64,000 bases of DNA from Talaromyces rugulosus. Taxonomy: Eukaryota; Ascomycota; Eurotiomycetes; Eurotiales; Trichocomaceae. Of the stretch, positions 47,241 to 58,459 are shown in pieces (position 1 is the stretch's first letter; every line of letters begins with the position of its first letter). The notes under the pieces were generated by a model. It saw only the letters and a list, made by a program, of their open reading frames with translations. It searched no databases and was not told where the DNA came from. The DNA lies in NCBI RefSeq assembly GCF_013368755.1, contig NC_049565.1:1364001-1428000 (forward strand). The letters run 5' to 3'. A program made the position numbers and the translations under genes.

Positions 47241-49148
47241 TTAAACAGCGTCAGTCCCAGATGTCCACTGTAACCCCCCTGGTTCAGCAAACGGTGATGC
47301 AATCAAGCCCACTGCCATGGGTGGCTCAAAAAAGGCATCCCAATTCCACATGGGATCTGTAAAGTCAACCATCCCGCTCCACTGCTGCTGCTGATGCTGG
47401 AGAAGCTGCTCAGTGCCCATGGTCTCTTCGTTTACGGCCATCTTATCATTGTTGCTGTCTATATTATCATCATTGACTGATGTTTCAACGCCGGCTATGC
47501 ACTCTAAAATGTCAAACTCTTTTCTCTTCTTCTCCTTCATTGCTCGCACCAACAGCCTGGCCGTATTCAGCGCCTCATCGGCCAGATGCGTATGCAGATG
47601 TTTAGTGATTGTCTCGAGCGTCTCCATAGCTTCTGGTATAGCCGCAAGACTGTCACTATTGTCGATCGCCAGCAAAACACACAGATACTGAAACACCGAC
47701 CCGACATTATTCCACCACGGATGATTCCGCAACACGAGACTCCTCGCGGCCGGCAGCGCCATCTTTCCCGCACGAATCACTTGGTCGAGTGGTTCTTGTT
47801 TCAGGCCGAGATCTAGTAAGCGCAGGCGCCGGTAGACGCAGAAGCAGAGGTCTGCTTTGATGAGCGTGAGATATTCGTGATCGGCCGGGGCAGCAAGCAA
47901 ATCGGTTAGGGCAGTGCAGAGCTCTTGGCGCCGCGAGAGCTGGTCGTGATGGCTGCGGCTGTCTGGTGGTAAGGTGTTGATCAGGGCGTTGAACTGCATC
48001 GTCAGATCGCCCTTGCGCTGGATCACGTTGTGTTCTGGTATAGGCCCGATTTCGACGGTGGAGCGGCCGTGTTCGTAAGAAATAAACACGTGCAGACACC
48101 GCGCGACGATGGCGAGGCGAGCGCGTAGATCTCTGGCTTCGTGGAGGGTTGTTGTCGTTGATGTTGTCGTGTTGGCCGTCTGCATGCTGTCGGGTTCTCT
48201 GGATGCCCCAATGTTCTCGCAGAGATGCATCATGGTGCAGCTGTACTGCCATGTAATGCCCGGTCGACTGGTCGAGCGAGTGTAGATAGTCCGCAAGATC
48301 CAAGCAGACATGGTGTAGAGGGTTGGGAAGCGAGCAATGGCAGGATCGTCGAGAATGTCCTTTGCATGCTGCACAACCCGTAACTCTCGATTCTCGCAGA
48401 GCACCTGCGAGAACAGAGACGCAAGCCCAACAATCCCACTAATCAGAGCCTCGAAATTCGCTCCTTGAGGCCTGTCATGCCAGTGATCATGACTCCGGCG
48501 GCGGAGATTCTCGATGTCTACAAATCCAAAGACTGGGTGTATCACTGTTTCGTATATGTTGATTGAATCGTGCACTTCTGCCCAGGTGATATATTCGTCC
48601 AGCTTGAACGTGACTGAATAGGGCAATTCTCTTCTCACTCCGGTATTATATGCAAAAGAATGCACTCGGGGAGGGCACGCAGACTGCAGATTCATTCCCA
48701 CCCATTGCGGAAATGCAACAGATGAGTGGCGGCCAATAAATCTGCCCTTGCAGGGCATTAAAAAGCCATTTGTCGACGGACGGTCTTCTTTCAATGAAAG
48801 AGCCTCTCCTCCAGTAGTAAATCCATGCCTCCCCAATGATGACCTCAATGTCTTTTGGGGAAAGTATGTAAACGTTGGTGGTTCCTCCAGATCAGCAGCG
48901 GGGGATTTCCGCTTGGTGCCTTGTGATGGTGAGGTATTGGTGTAATTGTTTGATGAGGCGGCAGGATTGCTGTCTTGGGATCCCCGGGCACTGTTGTATT
49001 GACAGTCGTAGCCATATCCAGTACATGTCGAGCAGGGATATTTGCCATCGCATTTGCGTTTACGTTGACGACAGGGAGCACATGCATATCGGGATCGTTG
49101 GCGCATGTGGCCGCCTGCCGTAGACGAGTCTCCTGCTATGCTCGACAT
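47241..49148 (-). CDS. Zn(II)2Cys6 transcription factor
   Basis: A fungal binuclear-zinc-cluster regulator of 635 aa in one exon. The DNA-binding motif is complete: C23-x2-C26-x6-C33-x5-C39-x2-C42-x6-C49, with the basic RQRKRK between the second and third cysteines. A Ser/Asn-rich linker follows, then a middle homology region (about residues 180-330: YITWAEVHDSINIYETVIHPVFGFV, LISGIVGLASLFSQVLCENRELRVV, TMSAWILRTIYTRS), the fungal-specific regulatory domain. The C-terminus is acidic with Gln and Trp, a possible activation region. The target pathway is unknown. Its neighbours give no biosynthetic context, and it is read in the same direction as the unknown gene upstream. Confidence 0.88.
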   Translation of the reverse strand: MSSIAGDSSTAGGHMRQRSRYACAPCRQRKRKCDGKYPCSTCTGYGYDCQYNSARGSQDSNPAASSNNYTNTSPSQGTKRKSPAADLEEPPTFTYFPQKTLRSSLGRHGFTTGGEALSLKEDRPSTNGFLMPCKGRFIGRHSSVAFPQWVGMNLQSACPPRVHSFAYNTGVRRELPYSVTFKLDEYITWAEVHDSINIYETVIHPVFGFVDIENLRRRSHDHWHDRPQGANFEALISGIVGLASLFSQVLCENRELRVVQHAKDILDDPAIARFPTLYTMSAWILRTIYTRSTSRPGITWQYSCTMMHLCENIGASREPDSMQTANTTTSTTTTLHEARDLRARLAIVARCLHVFISYEHGRSTVEIGPIPEHNVIQRKGDLTMQFNALINTLPPDSRSHHDQLSRRQELCTALTDLLAAPADHEYLTLIKADLCFCVYRRLRLLDLGLKQEPLDQVIRAGKMALPAARSLVLRNHPWWNNVGSVFQYLCVLLAIDNSDSLAAIPEAMETLETITKHLHTHLADEALNTARLLVRAMKEKKRKEFDILECIAGVETSVNDDNIDSNNDKMAVNEETMGTEQLLQHQQQQWSGMVDFTDPMWNWDAFFEPPMAVGLIASPFAEPGGLQWTSGTDAV

Positions 49149-49343
49149 GTGTGTGAGGGGCCCTTACATCAGAAGCTAAAATGATATCAGTATTGGAGGG
49201 AAAAAAATGCCACTTGATTATGATCGTTGAAAACTGAGACTCTTCCCTAGAATACAAAATGTTGCCGCTTTAAGCCTGGATTAAATATGATCACCTGACT
49301 ACGATCATAAACCAATCAAATCTCTTTCGCCGGACCACCTTCA

Positions 49344-50678
49344 TCACCAATTCACGGTATCAAGACTAAACGTCGGTAAAGTTTTCGCCGGCAAAGACTC
49401 TTTCTCAATCTTGCGGCAAGGCTCCAATTCGCACTTTCGAACGTGGCCAGCTTCATCCAATACATCAGCTGCTATGTAGAAACCCCGCATTCCGTCCGCA
49501 TGTGCCGTTCCATCGAAGAATGGCTCGTGGTATATATCCACGATCCATCCATAAGGGATGGTATCGTCTATCCAGGACCAGAATCGCTTAGTGAGCTCGA
49601 ATCTTTCTGCTCCAGACGCGGCCGAGAAGCAGTCCCAGTTGGCTCCGCAAATGGCTCTTTCATCTTGGTTGACAGGATTCCGACGTCTTCCTTTCAAGAC
49701 GAGTATCTTGAACATTTTCTCAAATGAGGGGATGGGCGGCACCGTCTCGTATACTGGAACCTCTGTCTCTGTTTTCGTCGTCGATGCCAGAATACCTTTG
49801 CCTCGTTTGTATCGGGGATATGCGCGGGCGCTGTCTCGATACACGGTGTATTGCATTTCAGACTTCTGTTCGTCTAATATGTCTTTAGGAAACTTGTCCA
49901 TGTTGTTTGTCTGGGACGCAACATTTGTCTCGAGGACGTAGTTTTTCTTATGATAATTTCTGCCAACGGGGCTGCCGCATCGTAAGTCGCGTCGTTCTTT
50001 AGCACGCTTGATCCACCAGTTTCCATTCCGAACGGAGTCCCCGATCGCTTTGAGCTCTGATCTCAGTTCAGGACTTGCATCTTCCGTCTTCATCATTTTC
50101 TCTGTCTCTACCGTGATGGGGCTTGGGGGTGGCTGTGGGTGTCGACCAGAGGCAGGTGCAATCGGTATCGGTGGCATAGCAGCATCGCCGTTGACAGTCT
50201 CGTTGGAAGCAATCGATTTGTTGTCTTCATCTCGAGACTTTGCAGAAGAGCCATGGCTAGCTTCATCTAAGCACTCGGGAGCCGCCGATCCAAGATCGCT
50301 TTTAGCTTCATCACCGTGTCCAAGCGAGGCTTTTTCAGATTGAGTGCTAAGCTGGCGGATGCTTCCTTCTGTGCTGGGCACTGGTTCATGAGGACTGAGA
50401 GGCCGAAGGGCTTCTCCCTCCGAGTGAGTTGTCTCTTGAACGGCAGTTTCGCCCGATTTTTCCAAGCAAATGTTTTCAGCCACGGGCTTTGGGGGTTGAC
50501 TTTGTTGAGCAACTTTCTTGTATGCCGGGCGAGACCAGCGCTGGAAGCTTGCTCTGAACGAGTCAAAAAGCAGTGTGTTTTCGTCAGGGTCATCTGTAGG
50601 TCATTGAGAATGTGATTAGAATAGAGATGTCAGAGAGCCTTGTTCACAGGGATCACCTTGGTCCTTCGAACTCATCAT
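49344..50678 (-). CDS. Uncharacterised fungal protein
   Basis: Two exons, 50657-50678 (coding MMSSKDQ) and 49344-50593, separated by a 63-nt intron, give 423 aa. I do not recognise the family. The first half is acidic, Ser/Glu/Pro-rich and probably disordered. The second half is ordered and rich in Trp and Tyr: NGNWWIKRAKERRDLRCGSP, YTVYRDSARAYPRYKRGKGI, then KMFKILVLKGRRRNPVNQDE and WSWIDDTIPYGWIVDIYHEP. There is no signal peptide or membrane helix. The intron is inferred from GTGATC...CCTACAG signals, and the second exon continues open upstream of its first internal Met with protein-like sequence (FDSFRASFQRWSRPAYKK). It is divergent from ARL2 across 283 bp. Confidence 0.65.
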
Positions 50679-50961
50679 GAGATAATGCGATATCCTAAAT
50701 CAGAAGCAGCTGTCTTAATGTATGCAAAGTAAATGAACTTGAAGGCGCCCTGAGATGAGATAAGATTGAGAGCCCAGATGATTCAAGAGGGGGGAAACAA
50801 ATAAGGCAGAAAAAATAAAGAGCGAGGTACCAGGGCAACGCCAGTGAGAGCGTGGCTCAAAAGGGTAACCGCGTGACTTGCGGGTTCGAGGAAGGAGGCA
50901 GAGGAACATCAAACTTGCCTCCCGCTTTGATACCGGACCCAGTCCTTCATGGCCCAGCAAA
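50679..50961. promoter_or_regulatory. Short divergent promoter, unknown gene / ARL2
   Basis: Only 283 bp separate the two divergent starts, so the promoters must overlap. No strong element is recognisable. Confidence 0.4.
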
Positions 50962-51841
50962 ATGCTGTCCATACTACGAAAGGCAAGGTTGAAGGACAAG
51001 GAGATGAGAATTCTGATGCTGTACGGCGAATCTACTACCACACGCTACCGAGGCTAACCAGCAGACACCAGGGGGCTGGATAATGCAGGCAAAACCACCA
51101 TTGTGAAGCAGATTATGCACGAGGATGTGACCACGGTTAGTCCAACATTGGGCTTTATTATCAAGACCATTGACTTTCAGGGGTGAGAAATGCTTTTTTT
51201 AAATGTCATATCGAGTATTTTATGCTAATTTGAGGTGGCAGATACAAATTAAATATATGTGAGAAGAGCCCGCTTCCGCCACTCTAACCAAGGTCGACCG
51301 ACACTGATGCTCTAACAGGGGATGTCGGCGGACAAAAAACACTCCGCTCATACTGGCGGAATTATTTTGAAAAGACTGATGCCTTGATCTGGGTCGTAGA
51401 TGCGACCGATCGTCTTCGCATCGACGACTGTCGCGACGAGCTGGCTGGGCTGCTCCTGGAAGAGGCGAGTTTTCCTCCCGCCGCCACCACCATCGAGAGA
51501 AAGTGAGATGAGCAACAACTGACCGGGGAAACGAAATAATCAGCGTCTGGCAGGAGCTACTCTACTGGTGTTTTTGAATAAAACCGATGTTGACGGTTGT
51601 ATGACTGAGGAGGATATTAGACAGGTTGGCTTTTACCCTTCTACTCCCCCCCCCCCATTCTCTTCAGATCTAAGGGGACATGACATGGCTAACTATCGAT
51701 ACTCGCCAGGGCCTCCAATTGGACCTGATCAAGACACATAAATGGATCATATTCTCTTGCAGCGCCATGACTGGCAAGAATCTCTACGAGGGCCTGAACT
51801 GGGTGGTACAGGATGCCAAGGACAGGCTGTTCTTGTACTAG
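50962..51841 (+). CDS. ARL2: ADP-ribosylation-factor-like GTPase Arl2
   Basis: Arl2 (Cin4/Alp41) is a small GTPase that, with tubulin cofactors, controls tubulin folding and microtubule stability. Six exons (50962-51020, 51072-51182, 51242-51258, 51319-51464, 51544-51624, 51710-51841; introns 51, 59, 60, 79 and 85 nt) give 181 aa, the normal size. The P-loop is GLDNAGKTT (21-29), switch II is WDVGGQ, and the base-recognition motif is NKTD instead of the common NKQD. There is no glycine at position 2, so N-myristoylation is not expected, in line with other Arl2 proteins. Exon 3 is only 17 nt. Intron 4 has a GC donor (GCGAGT after LLLEE); splicing there yields [10 protein letters not shown], a family hallmark. 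Confidence 0.92.
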
Positions 51842-52620
51842 ACCATTGATTTTTTCACCGACATCTAGATAGTCGAGGTGTTTGTACCTGGTGGATTCCT
51901 TCGGAAGTGACATTTGAAATAGTACAGAGTATATAGTTGGATATTCCTCTTTTGGACAGTGCTTGATGTCAGTGATTTTTTGGTTCAGTTGCGGAACACA
52001 CCGCATCCATGGTTCATGTGCCTCTTTTTACGTTCCCACGTGGCTATGCCCGTGCATTTCTTGTATCTAATGCATTAAAAATAAACATGAATGCATCAAT
52101 CGATGCAGTACTAGAATATAGGGATTATCCATGTTGAGTGTTTACTGTTTCCTCTCCGCAGGCGGAAAGCAGTCCGAGACACGCCGGAGAAGCGGAGAGG
52201 ACGCTTTGTGTCCAATTGACGAATGAGAGTCGCAAATCAGCAACATATAGAATCGTCGCGACCACATAACGTGTTCTAGTAAATAATAACTTTCTGTGCG
52301 GTGGAGCACGACGCAGCTGAGCTGAGGTGCGTCAGTCAGATCGGGAAACGAGAAAAAACGGGGAAAGATCTCCCTCCCCTCCGGCCTCACAAACAACAAA
52401 CTCCCTCGCTTCGAATCACTTGACCCTGAGGGACTGCCCCAACGAGAGGATTATACAGATCCTCATTATTGTCGCTATTTTTTCTTTCCCGCATTCTTGC
52501 ATCGGTTGCCTTATGGATAGCCGCGACAACAGGCCCGTGTCAAAAACCCGGTAGATAGCGTCGTCCCTTGTTCCGCCGATTCCTTCGCTTTTCCTCCCCA
52601 GCCCAAAGGCACACACCGCC
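51842..52620. other. ARL2 3' region and gelsolin-like gene upstream region
   Basis: A 779-bp tandem gap with no supported gene. The right half, next to the start codon at 52621, is pyrimidine-rich leader-like sequence. Confidence 0.45.
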
Positions 52621-55600
52621 ATGGCCGAGAACAGTTCCGAGGACGTCAATGACTTTTTGCTGCGCATCCGGGAGCTGGGTGACAAGCGTGATCGAGAGGA
52701 CGAGGAGCGCACGAGGAAGCTAGAGGAGGAGATACTGCAAGGCCGCAAAGAGAGACAGGCCCGGCGAGCTGGTAAGTGTAGTTAATATTAAGAGCAACTA
52801 AGTCAATGTCACCTCCAACAAACTGCTAGCCAGCTAGCTACGATCCCCCCTGCTCTTGATGGGGCTGTTGATTGTCTGACTTGGTGTTGATCAAAACCGC
52901 GGCCAATCCTCGGATATCGCCGTGTGGCTGCTTCTACTTCAAAACAAACCGCATCTGCTAACCGCGTCTCTCTCATCCTAGAACGAGCTCGGTCGATTTC
53001 GCCCACCAAGGACTCTCCTCTTGCGTCTGTTGCCTTGGATGTCCAGCGATCCGCTCACGAATCAGTCCTCCACCCCCCGCAAGAGCTGAAGCCGTCCGCC
53101 GACACCGCCCTGCAGAATCCTCCGTCGCCCTCCCAGCCTGAAAGCGAGGAACGGGCCACCTCCAGCTTCCCCCAGAAGCAAGCACCGTCTGCTCTCGCCG
53201 ACTTGGATACCGACGCTACAGCTGAAGAAGAACCGTCTGACCACGCACAGTCCGCATTGAGTGATCCAACCGAGAACAGCGGCGATGCCATAATGCCTAC
53301 AGAGGACGACACAACAACACCTTCGCGTGCACAGATCTCGCGCGCGCTTGGGTCAAAGGACCCCTCTTGGTTCCGCCAAACCGCAGATCGCGAGAAATCG
53401 TCATTGGCACTTCGGAAGAACGCTGAAGAGAATGTCCTTCCTGAAATTCCATCCGTGGGAAGCAGCTTCAAGTTGCCTGGTCTCAGCCGCAACTCGACAC
53501 CTGAAACTGACAAGCCCAATGACACTGCTGGCGAGCGATCCCGCTCTCCTTCACGAGCAAGTTCGACTGCTGCTACGAGCACCGTTGGCTATCGTTATTC
53601 CAGCATATCGTCTGTCTCCACCAGTGGTTTAGGTTCCCCCGTACCGCTGTCGTCTCGAGGACTGGCAGTGGATTCCCGTAAACCTGATCCTCCACCAACC
53701 ATGGACGAGCGCACCCCTCTCTCCCCAGGCCGCGGTTCTCCAGAACGGCCTGGTTCGCCGACAAAAGGCCTTGGCGGGTTTGTGCAGAGTGCAATGATGA
53801 AGAGATCGGATAGCATATCAAAGCGATGGAGTGTTCAAGCCCCTGGTACCCTGAGCCGAAGTAACTCGGTCATCAGCAATCGTAGCAGCGTCAGTCGCCC
53901 TGGCTTTGGCGATGTGCTTCCAAACCCCGTGGATACAAGAGCGGGCCGTGGAACGTCCCCTCTTACTCTCTCTAGGCCTGGGTCGAGCCATAGTGAAGCA
54001 ACGGTTGTGAATTATGCAGGAGGCGATGAGAAAAATACGAGTACAAATACAGTTCAGACTGACAACGGTTTCGTGAGACCATCCCTGCCTACTCACGCTC
54101 GTTCCAACACCATCTCTTCAGTGGGATCGACAACAGACGAAACCAGGGGAGGCGACCCAACGACCCCCAGAAGCCCCTCGAAAACAATGGACCCAAAGCG
54201 CTGGAGCCCAACAAAGGCATCTTGGCTAGAGAGTGCATTGAATCGACCTGAATCCCCGAGAGCAAAGAATCCGCCTGCCACACAGCAACCCCCGTGGTTG
54301 AGAGACCTTTCCAAGGCCCGTCAGTCCCGAGGGAGTGTTGACCTTGGCAAGCCTACCGCTCTGAAGGAGGCTGCCCCGGTTGGTTTGGCGCGTTCTTCTC
54401 AACTCCCCGAAAAAGATCAAACGTCTAGCATTTCTACTGTTCCCGAGACTACTGTTACTACTGCCCTTGCACCGAAGGAAGCGAAGGAAACGAAAGAAAA
54501 TGAACCAGATGTCAAGATTGAAGTCCCCAAACCATCGTCCGAAGACACTCCGGTTGAATCCCAATCAGAAGCCGAGAAACCTACAACTGCTTCCGAGCCC
54601 AGCCAACAGTCTTCCCCGTCTATCTCCAAAGTTTCACCGCCTGTTCCATCCAATAAACCAAAGCTACCACCTCCCAATGATCCTCCCTCGCAGAGCCCAA
54701 AGCCAGCACCTGGTGTCATAGACTTCAGGTCAAATCTGCGGCGACGTGAGACTTCTCAGGACAATTCAGCAAATTCGGAGCCCGAGTTCAAGAATGTTTT
54801 TGGGAAGCTGAGGAAGACGGAGCAATCGAAATACAGAGCACCTGATGTCTTCAAAGACAATATCATGAAGGGAAAGGCCGCGCTCAATACGACCGGTGGG
54901 CCAAAGAAGAGCGACAGGGTCGACGAATTCAAAGAAAGTATACTAAAGCGGAAGGATGAGATGAAGGCTGGTGGAGGCTCCATACGTCGACAGAGCGAGG
55001 ACGACCGCATTCCCCCAAAACCACGAGATTCGATACCCGAGGCGTTGTCAAGGCGGAATAATCTCTCTCGAACGGAAAGCATGAAAAGCAGCATATCATC
55101 CATATCATCTCCGGTCAAGAGTCCAGAGGTGGGAAGTCCGTCGAAAGCCGTAACCGAAGCAGCGAGCATTGTCGATATTGCAAAAGACCCGTCTCCCAAA
55201 ACTGTCGTCCCGACGCCTTCTATTTCTTCCTCGGAAGATTCAAAGGACGCCCCAGAGCCACCGAAGAAATTGTCTGAACCAGATGTGGTGGTTCAAAAAC
55301 CAGCACTCCAGCAGGATGAAGATAATGAGTCTGTTCAACCGGTTCGTCCCTCGCAATCAAAAGTCTTCGTAGGAGCCACAAAGCCATCTGCGGCGCCTAA
55401 AGGGCCTGTTGCTAAGGGAACTATTGCAGACCGACTAAACCCTGCTCTGGCCAACATGCTGTCTCGCGGCCCTCCGGGAGGAGAAACGAGTAACTCGCCA
55501 TCTTTGAACCAGTCTTCCGTTTCCGCAACGCCGAAAGAACGAGAACCAGGGCCAGCAGCCCCCTTAACGCACATGACAAAAGGTCGGGCCAAGGGTCCCA

Positions 55601-57643
55601 AGAGAAGACTCCCTGCTGCTAGCAAATCTACCCCTGACCAATCCGTTACCAAAGAAGATACGCCAACTCCAAAGCAAAGTCCCACAAAGAAGACGGCTAC
55701 GCTTAAAACCGAGAAAACAGAACAGAAAAATTCTCAGGACCGCTTCCACTCGTCCCTAGTGATTACAAAGAAAATAGAAAATTTCCCTGCATTGCCGCAA
55801 ACACCTGACAAACCGCTTGTTCACCGCCAAAAGCCACTAATTTCTTCCAAGTCCCCAGAGCTAACAAAGTCTTTGGTTTCTTCTCGTGTCGAGCATATTG
55901 CTACGCCAAAGGCACAGGACAAGATCGAGGAGAAGCCAAGTGAGGACAAACTAAGCGCTCCGCTTTCGAAATCTTATAGTAGCCCGGAAGTGCCTCCGAA
56001 GAGTGGCATTGTACGCCAAAAAGTTAACATCGAGAAATCTCGTTCTCCAGACGAGCGACCAACGCCACCACCTAAATCTAAAACACTTCCTCTAGCCCCC
56101 TCGGCTGGCAACTCGTCCACTTCGCCATCATTCGCCTCCAGACTGAAAGAGACTTGGGCCAACTCGGCTGCGTCCCCCCTTCAGACGAAATTCGGGCTGG
56201 GGCTTGGCAGTTCTCTTTTCCCATCACGGCCAGACTCGCCGCTGGAAAAAACGTCGCCCCAACCTGACAAATTTTCTGCGTCTCCTCCAGTTCCTTCTAA
56301 ACAAGGCCTTAAAATATCTTCAGATGTGGGTAACAAGGCAAGAAGACCGTCCCTTACATCGCCTGTTCCGCAAACTACAGAATCCGGAAATGTGATTTCT
56401 CACTTTTTTGGCACGCCTCCCAAATCAAGCGACAGAGTAGACATTGACCCGCAGCTAATTCTAACTTCTGAGATTGACAACCCCAAGACGAGGACTATGC
56501 GGAAACAGATCTGGGAAATCACGGGCGACGGCAAGAAGCAAGACCTACCTGTCAATCAAGAGTACATCTTATTTGAAGGTAGCATGTATGTTTGTATCCA
56601 CAATTTTGAATACGAAGGCGGAAACAGGACTGAAGCATACCTCTGGCTTGGCGATGAAGTTTCAGAGGCGGCAATGGAAGATGCGCAGCTTTTTGCCCGC
56701 CGGGTTGCAAGAGAAAACGGCGCTCGACTGGAGCTGGTCAGGCAAGGCAAAGAACCAGCGACCTTTATTGAGGCCCTCGGAGGGATTATCATCACTCGAC
56801 GTGGTTCTAGCTCCCGTTCGAGCTCTTCGGCATTGTATATGCTCTGCGGTCGACGTCACCTGGGTCAAATTGCATTCGACGAAGTTGATCTCTCTCGCCG
56901 GAACTTGTGCTCGGGCTTTCCATTCGTCATTTCTGCCAAGTTTGGCAAGCTCTATCTTTGGAAAGGAAAGGGTAGCGGAGCCGACGAAATTGGCAGTGCT
57001 CGGCTTATCGGAATGGATCTTGGACTCACGGGGGAGATTGAGGAAATTGTCGAAGGAGAGGAGCCGGCCAGCTTTTTCGAGGTGTTCCCAGATGGGAAGG
57101 TTGCGCAACCACCGTCGTCTACAGGCCACTGGCATATGAAGTCCAGGCATGAAAAGTACCGTAGTCGGCTACTCCGCGTTGATCACATCTTGGGCCAGAA
57201 GGGCGGATTCTGGAACCGACGAGGATCGTCATCCCCGGTGACCCGGCCGAATGACACTGTGGAGGAAATCGAGCCGTTCTGTCAGAAGGACCTTCGCCCG
57301 CGTGACATCTACGTCCTCGATGTCTTTTTTGAGATTTATGTGTACGTATAATGAGGTTTTTTTTTAATCCATACGGGATAGGCTAACCAAGGGAAACAGG
57401 GTCGTGGGGAGCGAAGCCCAGTCCAGGGCGGCCGAGTTTGCTTCTGCTCTCATTTTTGCGCATGAATACGGAATCCTGGCGGCCTCGTTGGAAGATCGAC
57501 CTTTTATTCCCAAGAGCTTTGTTGCCATTGGGGGTATTCCAGAGCAGTGCAAGGTCGCCTTCCGGAAGTGGGATTCGAAAATATGGCAGTCGACACCGCG
57601 CACACTGCCTTTGAACGCGGCAATCGAGGCTATTCGGGAATGA
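52621..57643 (+). CDS. Large gelsolin-repeat protein with disordered N-terminus (DUF4045 type)
   Basis: Three exons (52621-52771, 52982-57341, 57400-57643; introns 210 and 58 nt) give 1,584 aa. A short charged coil begins the protein (NDFLLRIRELGDKRDREDEE). About 1,100 residues of Ser/Pro/Lys-rich disorder follow, with phosphosite-like SPTK and SPxR motifs and repeated KPRDSIPEAL- and FKESILKRK-like stretches. The C-terminal 380 residues form gelsolin-like domains: YEGGNRTEAYLWLGDEVSEA, then FGKLYLWKGKGSGADEIGSA, and after the last splice VVGSEAQSRAAEFASALIFA. Gelsolin folds bind or sever actin, so an actin-linked role is plausible. Equivalent filamentous-fungal proteins are annotated DUF4045/gelsolin without known function. 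The 210-nt first intron is long for this window and could hide a small exon. Confidence 0.82.
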
Positions 57644-58459
57644 TCTGGTTGTGAAGAGTTTGGCTGATGCATATATTTGGTGTTTTTTTTGTTTTTTTTT
57701 CGCTTGCGGGCAGGGCATCTTGCGTTTTGATATATGGCGATGTTTATATCTATCTTTTCCCGGGACTCTGTTTAAATGTTGTTCATGCATGTGCTCGCTC
57801 ATCCGGGCAGTCTTGATATGTTTATTATTCTGTATTTTATCACTACAGGCATACGGATATGGCATGGTTTCGTTCTTGATCTAAATCCTTCCGATATCGA
57901 CCGTTTAGTTTCGATATTGCCACATCACCTATGCCATTAGAACCCCGTCTACATGAAGAGTTTGAACCTTTGAAACTTCAGGCAGCTTCATGAGGGTGAA
58001 GCACCTGCACAGGCGAGATTTGAAGCCAAGGCGACCGAATCCACGTGCGCAATGAGAGGCAGACACTGTCGCATTCGCATTAATCTTGGAGATCACGCCA
58101 TCTTGCAGGCTGCAGCCCCACTACATGTGATTAATAATTTCGTTCGCATAACAACAATTGATACTAAAGTTACTAGACTATTAATCCTATTAATCAGTCA
58201 AAACTTAGTAGTACATAGCAGTAGTATCACGGGCCAGCGTCTCATCGCGGTTCCACACGGCCCCGCCACCAGGAGCTGTCTCTTTTAACTTTTGCATACT
58301 CAATCTCTATCTATCTCTATCTACTTCTTCATCCCCGTCAGCGCTCCGCGCTTCAGTTCTTGTGCGATTGTCTTCACCATGCCTAGCTGATCTCCCGGTG
58401 GCTTTCTTTGTTCTGCGTCTTTCTCTCCTCGTTCTTCTCGCTGTACCTCGCCTATCCTG
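57644..58459. other. Gelsolin-like gene 3' region and ALO1 upstream region
   Basis: An 816-bp tandem gap. A CTAT/CTCTAT microsatellite lies at about 58300-58322 before ALO1. No gene is seen. Confidence 0.45.

Noticed and set aside
47707..48303. Open frame of 198 codons overlapping the Zn2Cys6 gene in another frame
   Set aside because: Arg/Pro/His-rich composition typical of a shadow frame; the 635-residue regulator explains the DNA.
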